Below are positions 50,045 through 59,541 of a stretch of 64,000 bases of DNA, in pieces (within the stretch, counting starts at the first letter, position 1; the number at the start of each line of letters is the position of its first letter). The notes beneath the pieces were generated by a model. That model was not told where the DNA came from, ran no database searches, and worked only from the letters and a program-made list of their open reading frames with translations. Source of the stretch: an uncultured Bacteroidales bacterium (lineage in GTDB: Bacteria > Bacteroidota > Bacteroidia > Bacteroidales > P3); the NCBI GenBank assembly GCA_947167075.1, contig CAMVGR010000003.1, positions 1 to 64,000 of the forward strand. The letters run 5' to 3'. The translations under genes were made by a program, and so were the position numbers.

Positions 50045-51580
50045 ATGAAAGAACGATATGCACCGGACATACTCAACTGCTTGGCCAATCTGAGTAGTGA
50101 CGAGGTCTTCACCTCGCCGGAGTTGGCTAATAGGATGCTTGACCTATTGCCGCAGGAGTTGTTCCATAGTCTGAAGACTCGCTTTCTCGATCCCTGTGCG
50201 AAGAGTGGCGTCTTCCTGCGCGAGATTGCCAAGCGACTGCTGGCTGGGTTGGAAGCGGAGATTCCCGACCTACAAAAGCGCATTGACCACATTATGACCC
50301 AACAGGTCTTCGGCATCGCCTGCACCGACCTTACCGCCGAGATGAGCCGACGGACACTCTACTGCTCCAAGCTTGCCAACGGCGAGTACAGCGTCACCAC
50401 CGCCTTCCGCGACCAGCAAGGCAACCTGCTGTACGACCGCTGCCAGCACACTTGGAACGCGCAAGGCCGCTGCGAGTACTGCGGTGCCAGCAAAGGCGAG
50501 TACCTCCGCACCGACAGCCGCGAGACGTATGCCTATCCCTTTATCCATAAATCAATCAAAGAAATATTCCATAAAGATATGCAATTCGACGTAATCATAG
50601 GTAACCCACCGTACCAATTGAGTGATGGAGGACACGGAGCTAGTGCAATTCCTATTTATCAGCATTTTGTAGAAAAAGCAAAAAAATTGAATCCAAGATA
50701 CTTGAGTATGATTATCCCTGCGCGATGGTACTCTGGTGGACGTGGTCTAGATAGTTTTCGAGAGGCCATGTTAAACGACCATAGAATACGTGTGCTATAT
50801 GATTACTTTAATTCGGAAGAGTGTTTTCCTGGTGTTGACTTATCGGGTGGAATATGCTATTTTCTTTGGGACAGAGAGAACGTCGGTTTATGTAAAGTTT
50901 CGTCAGTTTTTAATGGCCAAACAACAACACTTGAACGGCCTCTCCTAGAAAAAAACGCAGCTTCATTCATTAGATTCAATCAAGCAATTACTATTGTCTC
51001 AAAAGTGAGTGAGAAACATGAAGAATCTTTTATGAATATAGTTAGTTCTAACGATCCATTTGGATATGATGTTCGTGAGGAAAACTCATATACACGTATA
51101 AAACCAAACATTAAAGAAGAAAAATTTGCTAATGCTTTAAAGATACATTATTGGGGGAAGCAAGGCAAAAGCATGGGGTATATTGAGAAAAAAACAGTAA
51201 GAAAAGGGCACGAAATGATTGAGAAAAAGAAACTCTTTATTTCACGTTCATATGGTGAAAGAGGGGAATTTCCGTATCTCGTGATAGGAAAACCTTTTAA
51301 AGGAGAGAGCGGAACTGTTTGCACTGAAACATACGTTGTTGTGGGAACATACGATGATGACAAAACAATGGATAACGTTATCTCCTATATGACTACAAAG
51401 ATGTTTCGATTTTTAGTCATGTTAAAGAAAAACACTCAAAGTGCTACAAAAAGTGTTTATCAATTTGTTCCCCTTCAGGACTTCTCCCACCCATGGACGG
51501 ACGAGATGCTGTATAAGAAATACGGCCTGACGCAGGACGAGATTGCCTTTATCGAAAGTATGATACGACCAATGGAATAG
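50045..51580 (+). CDS. Eco57I-type restriction-modification DNA methylase
   Basis: FLDPCAKSGVFLREIAKRL...FDVIIGNPPYQLSDGGHGASAIPIYQHFVEKA...ICYFLWDR. Confidence 0.9.
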   Translation: MKERYAPDILNCLANLSSDEVFTSPELANRMLDLLPQELFHSLKTRFLDPCAKSGVFLREIAKRLLAGLEAEIPDLQKRIDHIMTQQVFGIACTDLTAEMSRRTLYCSKLANGEYSVTTAFRDQQGNLLYDRCQHTWNAQGRCEYCGASKGEYLRTDSRETYAYPFIHKSIKEIFHKDMQFDVIIGNPPYQLSDGGHGASAIPIYQHFVEKAKKLNPRYLSMIIPARWYSGGRGLDSFREAMLNDHRIRVLYDYFNSEECFPGVDLSGGICYFLWDRENVGLCKVSSVFNGQTTTLERPLLEKNAASFIRFNQAITIVSKVSEKHEESFMNIVSSNDPFGYDVREENSYTRIKPNIKEEKFANALKIHYWGKQGKSMGYIEKKTVRKGHEMIEKKKLFISRSYGERGEFPYLVIGKPFKGESGTVCTETYVVVGTYDDDKTMDNVISYMTTKMFRFLVMLKKNTQSATKSVYQFVPLQDFSHPWTDEMLYKKYGLTQDEIAFIESMIRPME

Positions 51581-51836
51581 GCCAACACCGCCGAGAGGTC
51601 ACCGAAGGATCGTAGAACCCACATAGCTGCCTGACCGCAGGGAATGGCCTGTGTGGTAAGACCTGCGAGCACCACTAAATAGATTAACTATAGCGAGTCA
51701 ACTTGATGAGCAAACCCACGCCGAGGGGAATGACTCGGCAAAAAGCAACAACAGAGCGCTCTTTGAAATAAAAAATGTAATGGTGAGGCAATAAAAAGGG
51801 AACTGACGACGTTATAATGACAAAAAGGAGTTTATT

Positions 51837-52046
51837 ATGACCGAGTTGACATTGAGAATTACTGACGAAAGCCTTCTGCCAAGCTTCCGCAGACTGGTGA
51901 GAAGTATCGATGGCATCGAAATCGTACCTACCAAACGTAAGCGCAAGAGTGGTATTGAACAAGCACTTGAAGACGAAGCTGCCGGACGGGTGACCGAGTG
52001 GAAAAGTGCTGATGAAATGTTCAAAACATTAATGGCTGAGGCATAA
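51837..52046 (+). CDS. Type II toxin-antitoxin antitoxin (RelB-like)
   Basis: 69-aa ORF with stop overlapping the start of a YafQ-like toxin. Confidence 0.7.
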   Translation: MTELTLRITDESLLPSFRRLVRSIDGIEIVPTKRKRKSGIEQALEDEAAGRVTEWKSADEMFKTLMAEA

Positions 52047-52321
52047 TGTACAGTGTACAAACTACAAAGAACTACGAGCGCGCTTTCAAAAGGTGCGTCC
52101 GTCGTGGGTTGCCTATGGATAAGTTGGACAAGGTTGTTAAATTGCTTGAAGCCACGGGCACACTTCCACAAAAGTACCGTCCTCATAAGCTGTCAGGCTT
52201 TGTCGGTAACAACGTTTGGGAATGCCATATCCAACCCGATTGGCTTCTCGTATGGAGGCAGTATGACGACGAACTGGTATTGCTAATGCTCGATACGGGC
52301 ACACACGCCGACCTTTTCTAA
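52046..52321 (+). CDS. YafQ/RelE-family mRNA interferase toxin
   Basis: KNYERAFKRCVRRGLPMDKLDKVVKLL...PHKLSG...WECHIQPDWLLVWRQYDDELVLLMLDTGTHADLF. Confidence 0.92.
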   Translation: MYSVQTTKNYERAFKRCVRRGLPMDKLDKVVKLLEATGTLPQKYRPHKLSGFVGNNVWECHIQPDWLLVWRQYDDELVLLMLDTGTHADLF

Positions 52322-52387
52322 TCCATTACATTTTTATTTCTGCATAAGGGCGTCTGTTTGAAATGATAACGGACAAACTGATATATT

Positions 52388-54922
52388 ATGCAGACCAACG
52401 AACAGATACTACCCACTATGCGGCGTGCGGTGCCGCAGATTTATATGTATGATGACACGTCGTTTCCCGGATGGATCAAGATCGGGCAGACGACGCGGGC
52501 CGACGTGCGGCAGCGCATCGACGAGCAGCACCCCATTACCGAGCCGCACAAGACCTACCACCTGCTGTGGCACGACAACGCCTTCTATGCCGACGGCAGC
52601 GGCGAGAGTTTCAGTGACCACGACCTGCACGAGGTGCTGCGCCGCATGGGCAAGGAGCTGATAGGCGAGTGGTGCCGCTGCTCGCTGCGCGAAGCCAAGG
52701 CCGCCTACGTGGCGGTGCGCCATCGCGACACCCATATCGAGACGGTACGCGACCTCGACCACAAGATGCGTCCCGAGCAGGAGAAGGCGGTGAACGACAC
52801 GGCGGAATACTTTGCGCAGATGGACCGCGAGGAACCCAACCGCCCCAGCCACTACCTATGGAACGCCAAGATGCGCTTCGGCAAAACTATTTCTACTTAC
52901 CAGTTGGCCCGCAGAATGGGCGCCAAGCGGATATTGGTGCTCACCTTCAAGCCCGCCGTCGAGGACTCGTGGCGCGACGACCTGCTGCGCCACCGCGACT
53001 TCGAAGGATGGCGGTACTACAGCAGCCGTGAGGCGGATGCCACTAACGCATTGACGCACTCCCACAATAACACATCCCCGCTCGTTGTCTTCGGCTCGTT
53101 TCAGGACTACCTCGGCCGCGACAAGTACGGCAACATCAAGCCCAAGAATGAGTGGGTGCACACCATCAACTGGGACCTCATTGTGCTCGACGAATATCAC
53201 TTCGGCGCCTGGAACGACCACGCCAAGAGTCTGCTCGACCTCGGCGACAGCGAGGCCAGGAACCGCCAGACGGAAGAGGACGAGGTGATGCGCGAGAGTG
53301 GCATCGACGTGGAGAGCGGCCGCGCATGGGACGACGAGGACATACCCATCACCGGCTGTCACTTCCTCTACCTCAGTGGCACACCCTTCCGTGCCCTCGC
53401 CACGGGCGAATTCATGGAGAACCAGATATTCAACTGGACCTATCAGGACGAGCAGAAGCGCAAAGAGGCCGTCGGAGGCCCCTATCTGGAGATGCCGACA
53501 ATGGTGATGATGACCTATCAGATGCCGCAGGACCTCGGCGCGATGATAGAACAGTGGGATATGGACGGCTTCGACCTGAATGAGTTCTTCCGAGCGGAGC
53601 CAGCCAAGGGTAAGGAAGTGGCCACATTCGTACACGAGAAGGCTGTGCAGAAATGGCTCGACATCATCCGCGGCAAGACACCCATCTATGGCGACAGCAG
53701 CTCGCCCCTCAACGAGCACCCTCCGCTGCCATTCGAAGACACGCGCCTGCTCGACCTCTGCGCCCACACGATGTGGTTCCTGCCCAACGTGGCCTCGTGC
53801 GACGCAATGGAGGCCCTGCTGCGCCGTCCGGCCAACGGATTCTACCAGACTTACCAGATCATCAACTGCAGCGGTACGAAGGCCGGCATCGGCATTGACG
53901 CCCTCGGGCCTGTGCGCGAAGCTATGGGCGACAACCCGCTGACGACGCGCACCATCACCCTCACTTGCGGCAAGCTGACCACCGGCGTCACCCTGCGGCC
54001 GCTGGGCGGACTGCTGATGCTGCGCAACTGCAAGAGCCCGGAGACCTACTTCCAGACGGCTTTCCGCGTGCAGAGCCCGTGGACGACGACCGACAAGGAC
54101 GACCCGACGAAGAAAACCATCTTGAAGCCCACCTGCTATGTCTTTGACTTCGCCCCCAACCGCGCCCTGCGCGAGGTGGTGACCTACGCCAACCAGCTGG
54201 ACATAGACAGCAACCGTCGCATCACCGACAAGGTAAACGAATTCATCAATTTCCTGCCCATCCTACAGTTCGACGGAAGCTCGATGAAACGGGTGAATGC
54301 CACTGAAATACTTGACTTTGTGGACAACGGAACCAGCGGAACGCTGCTGGCGCGCCGATGGAACAGCGCCCAGCTGGTCAATGTGGACAACGCCACCCTG
54401 CAGCGTGTGCTCGACAGCCCCGAGGCGATGGCCACCATTATGAAAATCGAAGGCTTCCGCGCACTGGGCAGCGACATCATCGAGAACATCGTCAACCGTG
54501 CGGAGCGGATCAAGAAACTGAAGCGCGAGGCTGGCGACGACCCCAAGAAGAAAAAGGAACTGACTGCCGAGGAGAAGGAGTACCGCAGCAAGCGGCGCGA
54601 GGTGCAGGAAAAACTGATGAAATTCGCTACGCGCATCCCCATCTTTATGTACCTCACCGACTACCGCGAGGAGAGCCTCGAAGATGTCATCCGCAAGCTG
54701 GAGCCAAGTCTCTTTGAACGCGTCACAGGCCTCACCATCGACGACTTCGACCTGCTGCTTCGCATCGGCGTCTTCAACCGCGCCCAGATGAACGACGCCA
54801 TCCTGAAATTCCGCCGATACGAGGACGCCTCGCTGGCCTATACGGGAGTGAACCGCCATGCAGACGAAACGAGAATCGGTCTGATGGATAGTTCGATTCC
54901 TATTGAGGCATTGTTGGGATGA
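52388..54922 (+). CDS. GIY-YIG (T5orf172-like) nuclease - DEAD/DEAH helicase fusion, restriction-like
   Basis: QIYMYDDTSFPGWIKIGQTTRADVRQRIDEQHP; MRPEQEKAVNDT...NAKMRFGKTIST...LIVLDEYHFGAW...LYLSGTPFRAL. Confidence 0.87.
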   Translation: MQTNEQILPTMRRAVPQIYMYDDTSFPGWIKIGQTTRADVRQRIDEQHPITEPHKTYHLLWHDNAFYADGSGESFSDHDLHEVLRRMGKELIGEWCRCSLREAKAAYVAVRHRDTHIETVRDLDHKMRPEQEKAVNDTAEYFAQMDREEPNRPSHYLWNAKMRFGKTISTYQLARRMGAKRILVLTFKPAVEDSWRDDLLRHRDFEGWRYYSSREADATNALTHSHNNTSPLVVFGSFQDYLGRDKYGNIKPKNEWVHTINWDLIVLDEYHFGAWNDHAKSLLDLGDSEARNRQTEEDEVMRESGIDVESGRAWDDEDIPITGCHFLYLSGTPFRALATGEFMENQIFNWTYQDEQKRKEAVGGPYLEMPTMVMMTYQMPQDLGAMIEQWDMDGFDLNEFFRAEPAKGKEVATFVHEKAVQKWLDIIRGKTPIYGDSSSPLNEHPPLPFEDTRLLDLCAHTMWFLPNVASCDAMEALLRRPANGFYQTYQIINCSGTKAGIGIDALGPVREAMGDNPLTTRTITLTCGKLTTGVTLRPLGGLLMLRNCKSPETYFQTAFRVQSPWTTTDKDDPTKKTILKPTCYVFDFAPNRALREVVTYANQLDIDSNRRITDKVNEFINFLPILQFDGSSMKRVNATEILDFVDNGTSGTLLARRWNSAQLVNVDNATLQRVLDSPEAMATIMKIEGFRALGSDIIENIVNRAERIKKLKREAGDDPKKKKELTAEEKEYRSKRREVQEKLMKFATRIPIFMYLTDYREESLEDVIRKLEPSLFERVTGLTIDDFDLLLRIGVFNRAQMNDAILKFRRYEDASLAYTGVNRHADETRIGLMDSSIPIEALLG

Positions 54923-54991
54923 TTGATGACGAAATATAGATTGTGTTTATGTGTTGATATTTTGATATGTTGATACGTTGACATTTTAGGG

Positions 54992-55058
54992 ATATGCTTT
55001 CTATATGTTTTTGTATATGCTTTCCATATGCTTTCCATATGCTTTGTATATGCTTTGT
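54992..55058. repeat. 11-bp tandem array (ATATGCTTTCC/GT x~6)
   Basis: Direct reading, one 12-bp unit. Confidence 0.88.
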
Positions 55059-55213
55059 ATAGTGTGGGGATATGGTAAGTATATGGTAGACGTAAGGTGG
55101 GTAACCCATACCGGTAACGTAGAAAGAAGTCTTGACGAACAAGATTGCCGGTATCGGCAAAAAATGTATCTTTACAATGTGTTTTTTAATAAAAGTCTTG
55201 CCGATAAAATACT

Positions 55214-55245
55214 AAAAGAGGGCACCCGAATGGGTGCCCTCTTTT
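55214..55245. terminator. Bidirectional terminator
   Basis: AAAAGAGGGCACCC-GAAT-GGGTGCCCTCTTTT. Confidence 0.92.
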
Positions 55246-55264
55246 CTGTTAAGTCGACAATGAC

Positions 55265-55741
55265 TTATTTGTACTCGGCGATGATGCCGGGGACCTTGTC
55301 GGGGGTGAGGCGGCCGTAGACCTTCTCGCCGATCATGGCCACGGGGGCCAGACCGCAAGCACCCACGCAACGGAGGGTGTTGAGGCTGAACTTGCCGTCG
55401 GGGGTGCATTTGCCCACCTGGACGTTCAGCTCACGCTGGAAGGCATCCAGCACCTTCTCGGCGCCGCGCACGTAGCAAGCCGTGCCGAGGCAGACATCGA
55501 TGGGGTGCTCGCCCTTGGGCTCCATGGTGAAGAAGCTGTAGAAGGAGACGATGCCGTAGACCTTGGCCACAGGCATGTTCAGCTCGTGGGCCACGACTTC
55601 CTGCACCTCGGCGGGCAGGTAGCCGAATTTGCCCTGCACCTGGTGCAGCACGTTGATGACCTCGCCGCTATTGTTACCAAAGCTCTTGCAGATGTCTTTG
55701 ATAATGTTTATTTTCTCTTCGGAAATCTTAACGTTTGCCAT
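55265..55741 (-). CDS. hndA: NADH-dependent hydrogenase NuoE-like subunit
   Basis: GEVINVLHQVQGKFGYLPAEVQEVVA...CLGTACYVRGAEKVLDAF...CVGACGLAPV. Confidence 0.92.
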   Translation of the reverse strand: MANVKISEEKINIIKDICKSFGNNSGEVINVLHQVQGKFGYLPAEVQEVVAHELNMPVAKVYGIVSFYSFFTMEPKGEHPIDVCLGTACYVRGAEKVLDAFQRELNVQVGKCTPDGKFSLNTLRCVGACGLAPVAMIGEKVYGRLTPDKVPGIIAEYK

Positions 55742-55756
55742 TGTTGTTTTTATTAG

Positions 55757-55801
55757 GTCAGACGGGTCGGACTAGTCAGACTAGTCCGACTTGTCTGACG
55801 G
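55757..55801. repeat. 9-bp tandem array GTCNGACNN x5
   Basis: GTCAGACGG GTCGGACTA GTCAGACTA GTCCGACTT GTCTGACGG. Confidence 0.95.
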
Positions 55802-55807
55802 GTTACT

Positions 55808-57601
55808 TTATTTCGTTACTTCCAATTTGTCGCTCTTGTCGAAGTAGTGGGTGTGGAGCTGCTCGTGGCTGAGGTGGCCGCAGGGTTCACCGTAGTACTC
55901 CTTGTAGATGGCGATGATGTCGGGGTTCTCGTGGCTCTTGCGGATGGGCTTGCCAGCGTCCTCGCGGTAGATGGCGTCCATGCGCTTCTTGATGATGTCG
56001 CTCTTGCCGTGGTGGTAGGGCTGGCCGGCGCCGCCGATGCAGCCGCCGGGGCAGGCCATGACCTCGATGAAGTGGTAGCCGTTGGGGTTGCCGTCGCGGA
56101 CCTCTTCCATGAGCTTACGTGCATTCGAGAGACCGTAGCAGATGGCGATCTTCACGGGCAGGCCGTCGAAGTCGATGGTGGCCTCGCGGACGCTGTCGCC
56201 GAAGATGCCGCGGCACTCCTCGAAGTCGATCTTCGGGAGGGTCTTGCCGGTATGCACCTCGTAAGCGGTACGGAGGGCAGCCTCCATCACGCCGCCAGTG
56301 GCACCGAAGATGACGGCGGCACCAGTCGACTGGCCGAGAGGATTGTCGAAGTCCTCTTCGGGCAGGCTGTTGAGGTCGATGTTGCTCTGCTTGAGCATGT
56401 GGGCCAGCTCACGGGTGGTGAGGCTGAAGTTGACATCCTGGTCGGTGCCGTTGCCGAGCTCCGGACGGGCGCACTCGCTCTTCTTGGCCAGGCAGGGCAT
56501 GATGGACACGCAGACGACGTCCTCGCGCTTCACGCCGATCTTCGGGGCGAAGTAGTTCTTGGTGACGGCGCCGAACATGCCCTGGGGCGACTTGGCGGTC
56601 GAGGGATGGCCGAGCAGGTCGGGGAAGTTCTTCTCGTAGAAGGTGACCCAGGCGGGGCAGCAGCTGGTGAACATAGGCATCTTGACATCCTTGTCGCCAG
56701 CGAGGAGCTTCTTCACGCGGCCGAGGAGCTCGGTGCCTTCCTCCATGATGGTGAGGTCGGCGCTCCAGTCGGTGTCGAAGACATAGTCGAAGCCGAGACG
56801 GCGCAGGGCAGCGGCCATCTTGCCGGTGACGATGGTGCCGGGCTCCATGCCGAACTCTTCGCCGAGGGCGACGCGGACGGCGGGAGCGGTCTGCACGACG
56901 ACCTTCTTGGTGGGGTCGGCGAGGGCCTTACGCACGTCGTTGATGTTGTCGACGAGGGTGAGGGCACCCACGGGGCACACCTGGACGCACTGGCCGCAGT
57001 TGACGCACGAGCTGTCGCCGAGCTTCTGCTCGAAGGCGGGAGCCACCACCGAGGGGAAGCCGCGGTTGACGCCGCTCAGGGCGCCCACGCTCTGGAACTT
57101 GTTGCACATCTCCTCGCAGCGGCGGCAGTAGACGCACTTGTCCATGTCGCGGTATACGCTGAGGGTGGTGTCTTTCTCATAGTGGCTCTGCTCGCCCTTG
57201 AAGGGGATCTCGCGGATGCCCATACGGACGGCGAGGCTCTGCAGTTCGCAGTCGCCGCTCTTCTCGCACTGGAGGCAGTCGTTCGGGTGGTCGCTGAGGA
57301 TCAGCTCGAGGACGGTCTTGCGGGCGTTGAGGGCGCGGGGCGAGGCGGTGAGCACCTCCATGCCTTCCACGCAGTCGGTGGCGCAGGCGGGAGCCAGGTT
57401 GCGGCGGGGCTTGCCGTTGAAGTCCTTGGTCACCTCGACCATGCAGACGCGGCATCCGCCAGGTTTATTCTCAAATTTCATTCCGTCGAGCTCGAAGTAG
57501 CAGAGCGTCGGGATGTCGATACCGGCCATGCGGGCAGCTTTCAGGATAGTGGTGCCTTCGGGGACCTGGATCGCTTTATTATCTATAGTTACGTTAATCA
57601 T
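55808..57601 (-). CDS. hndD: NADH-dependent [FeFe] hydrogenase catalytic subunit
   Basis: MFTSCCPAWVTFYE, SIMPCLAKKSE, MACPGGCIGGAGQP H-cluster motifs. Confidence 0.96.
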   Translation of the reverse strand: MINVTIDNKAIQVPEGTTILKAARMAGIDIPTLCYFELDGMKFENKPGGCRVCMVEVTKDFNGKPRRNLAPACATDCVEGMEVLTASPRALNARKTVLELILSDHPNDCLQCEKSGDCELQSLAVRMGIREIPFKGEQSHYEKDTTLSVYRDMDKCVYCRRCEEMCNKFQSVGALSGVNRGFPSVVAPAFEQKLGDSSCVNCGQCVQVCPVGALTLVDNINDVRKALADPTKKVVVQTAPAVRVALGEEFGMEPGTIVTGKMAAALRRLGFDYVFDTDWSADLTIMEEGTELLGRVKKLLAGDKDVKMPMFTSCCPAWVTFYEKNFPDLLGHPSTAKSPQGMFGAVTKNYFAPKIGVKREDVVCVSIMPCLAKKSECARPELGNGTDQDVNFSLTTRELAHMLKQSNIDLNSLPEEDFDNPLGQSTGAAVIFGATGGVMEAALRTAYEVHTGKTLPKIDFEECRGIFGDSVREATIDFDGLPVKIAICYGLSNARKLMEEVRDGNPNGYHFIEVMACPGGCIGGAGQPYHHGKSDIIKKRMDAIYREDAGKPIRKSHENPDIIAIYKEYYGEPCGHLSHEQLHTHYFDKSDKLEVTK

Positions 57602-57614
57602 TTCTTTCTTTAAT

Positions 57615-57659
57615 TTCTAGTGATTCTAGATTTTCTAGATTTTCTAGACTTTCTAGATT
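57615..57659. repeat. 9-bp tandem array TTCTAGATT x5
   Basis: TTCTAG spaced exactly 9 bp at 57615, 57624, 57633, 57642, 57651. Confidence 0.95.
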
Positions 57660-57667
57660 GTACTATT

Positions 57668-59482
57668 TTATTTAATCGAGATGGCACCAAACTTACAGTT
57701 CTGGTAGCAGGCACCGCACTTGACGCACTTGTCCTGACCGATGACCATCGAAGCCAGCTTGTGGCCGGGAGCGATGTAGTCGGTGCGGGTGATGGTCTCG
57801 GCGGGGCAGTTCTTGGCGCACTTGCCGCAACCGATGCACTTCTCGGGATCGATGACATACTGCATGAGTTTCTTGCAGACGCCGGCGCGGCACTTCTTGT
57901 CCACGACGTGCTCCACGTACTCATCCCAGAAGTTGTCGAGGGTGGAGAGGACGGGGTTCGGCGAGGTCTGGCCGAGGCCGCAGAGGGCGCTGTCCTTGAT
58001 GACGGCGGCCAGGTTGCGCAGGGCGTAGAGGTCGTCCATGGTGCCACGTCCGTCGGTGATCTTCTCGAGCAGCTCGCAGAGGCGCTTGTTACCGATGCGG
58101 CAGGGGCTGCACTTACCGCAGCTCTCCTCGCAGGTGAACTCCAGATAGAACTTGGCGATAGCAGGCATGCAAGAGGTCTCGTCCATGACGACCATACCGC
58201 CGGAGCCCATCATCGAGCCAGCAGCCACGAGGCTGTCGTAGTCGATCTCGGTGTCGAGGTGTTTGGCAGTGAGGCAGCCGCCGGAGGGACCACCGGTCTG
58301 CACGGCCTTGAACTCGCGGCCATCCTTGATGCCGCCACCGATCTCGTAGATAATCTCACGAAGGGTGATGCCCATCGGGACCTCGATCAGACCCACGTTG
58401 TTGATCTGGCCGGCGAGGGCGAACACCTTGGTTCCGGGCGACTTCTCGGTACCGATGGTGCGGAACCAGTCGGCGCCCTTGGTGATGATGACGGGGATGT
58501 TGGCCAGGGTCTCGACGTTGTTCACGTTCGAGGGCTTGTCCATATAGCCGCGCACAGCGGGGAATGGGGGCTTCAGGGTGGGCTCGCCGCGCTTGCCTTC
58601 CATGGAGTGGATAAGGGCGGTCTCTTCGCCGCAGACGAAAGCACCGGCACCGTAGCGGAGCTCGATGTCGAAGTTGAAGCCAGTGCCGAGGATGTCCTCA
58701 CCGAGGAGGCCATACTCGCGGGCCTGGCTGATGGCGATCTTCAGACGGTCGATGGCCAGAGGATACTCGGCACGGATGTACACAAGACCCTTGCTGGCAC
58801 CGATGGCGTAGCCACCGATGGCCATGGCCTCGACGATGCTGTTGGGGTCACCCTCGAGGATGGAACGATCCATGAAAGCACCGGGGTCGCCCTCGTCGGC
58901 GTTGCAGATGATGTACTTCTGGTCGGCCTGGTTCTTGGCGCAGAGGCCCCACTTGACGCCGGTGGGGAAGCCGGCGCCGCCACGGCCGCGGAGGCCGGAC
59001 TTGGTGATCTCGTCGATAACCTGCTGCGGGGTCATCTCGGTCAAGCACTTGGCCAGAGCCTCGTAACCGCCACGGGAGATGCTCTCCTCGATGTTCTCGG
59101 GATCCACAAAGCCGCAGTTGCGCAGGGCGATACGGATCTGCTTGCGGTAGAAGTCCATGTGCTTCGAGTCGCTGACGTGCTCCTTGTTCTCGGGGTTGGT
59201 GTAGAGCAGCTCGGGAACCTTACGACCCTTGATGATGTGCTCGTTGACGATGCGCTCCACGTCCTCGGGCTTCACCTGGGTGTAGAAGGTGTTGTCGGGC
59301 ATGATCTTCACGATGGGGCCCTTCTCGCAGAAGCCGAAGCAGCCGGTCTTGATGACCTGCACATCGTCGGCCAGGCCTTTCTCGGCGAGAATCTTATGGA
59401 AATTGTCGATGATCTGGAGGCTGTTGCTGGACTTACATCCGGTACCGCCGCAGATCAGGATATGCATTTTGTATTTTGCCAT
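57668..59482 (-). CDS. hndC: NADH-dependent hydrogenase NuoF-like subunit
   Basis: GLRGRGGAGFPTGVKW, CNADEGDPGAFMDR, ESCGKCSPCRIG. Confidence 0.95.
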   Translation of the reverse strand: MAKYKMHILICGGTGCKSSNSLQIIDNFHKILAEKGLADDVQVIKTGCFGFCEKGPIVKIMPDNTFYTQVKPEDVERIVNEHIIKGRKVPELLYTNPENKEHVSDSKHMDFYRKQIRIALRNCGFVDPENIEESISRGGYEALAKCLTEMTPQQVIDEITKSGLRGRGGAGFPTGVKWGLCAKNQADQKYIICNADEGDPGAFMDRSILEGDPNSIVEAMAIGGYAIGASKGLVYIRAEYPLAIDRLKIAISQAREYGLLGEDILGTGFNFDIELRYGAGAFVCGEETALIHSMEGKRGEPTLKPPFPAVRGYMDKPSNVNNVETLANIPVIITKGADWFRTIGTEKSPGTKVFALAGQINNVGLIEVPMGITLREIIYEIGGGIKDGREFKAVQTGGPSGGCLTAKHLDTEIDYDSLVAAGSMMGSGGMVVMDETSCMPAIAKFYLEFTCEESCGKCSPCRIGNKRLCELLEKITDGRGTMDDLYALRNLAAVIKDSALCGLGQTSPNPVLSTLDNFWDEYVEHVVDKKCRAGVCKKLMQYVIDPEKCIGCGKCAKNCPAETITRTDYIAPGHKLASMVIGQDKCVKCGACYQNCKFGAISIK

Positions 59483-59499
59483 GTTTTATTGTCTTTTGT

Positions 59500-59538
59500 T
59501 ATAGGACCTATAGGACGTATAGGGCTTATATGACCTAT
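59500..59538. repeat. 9-bp tandem array TATAGGACC x4
   Basis: TATAGGACC TATAGGACG TATAGGGCT TATATGACC TAT. Confidence 0.93.
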
Positions 59539-59541
59539 GCT

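Noticed and set aside
51581-51836. Possible group II intron or RNA remnant between methylase and TA genes
   Set aside because: A few small hairpins (e.g. GCCGAGGGGAATGACTCGGC) but no domain V signature or intron ORF; too weak to call.
49252-54922. Type I restriction-modification system
   Set aside because: No HsdS specificity subunit and the helicase protein carries a GIY-YIG-like domain instead of an HsdR layout.
54992-55058. Possible CRISPR or iteron array near the defence locus
   Set aside because: Units of 11 bp without spacers, and no replication or cas gene nearby.
55847-57613. 588-aa plus-strand ORF opposite hndD
   Set aside because: Shadow ORF antisense to a clear [FeFe] hydrogenase with catalytic motifs; low-complexity AVAEDAAAL composition.
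57620-59533. 637-aa plus-strand ORF opposite hndC
   Set aside because: Antisense shadow of a conserved NuoF-like gene; no recognisable domain.
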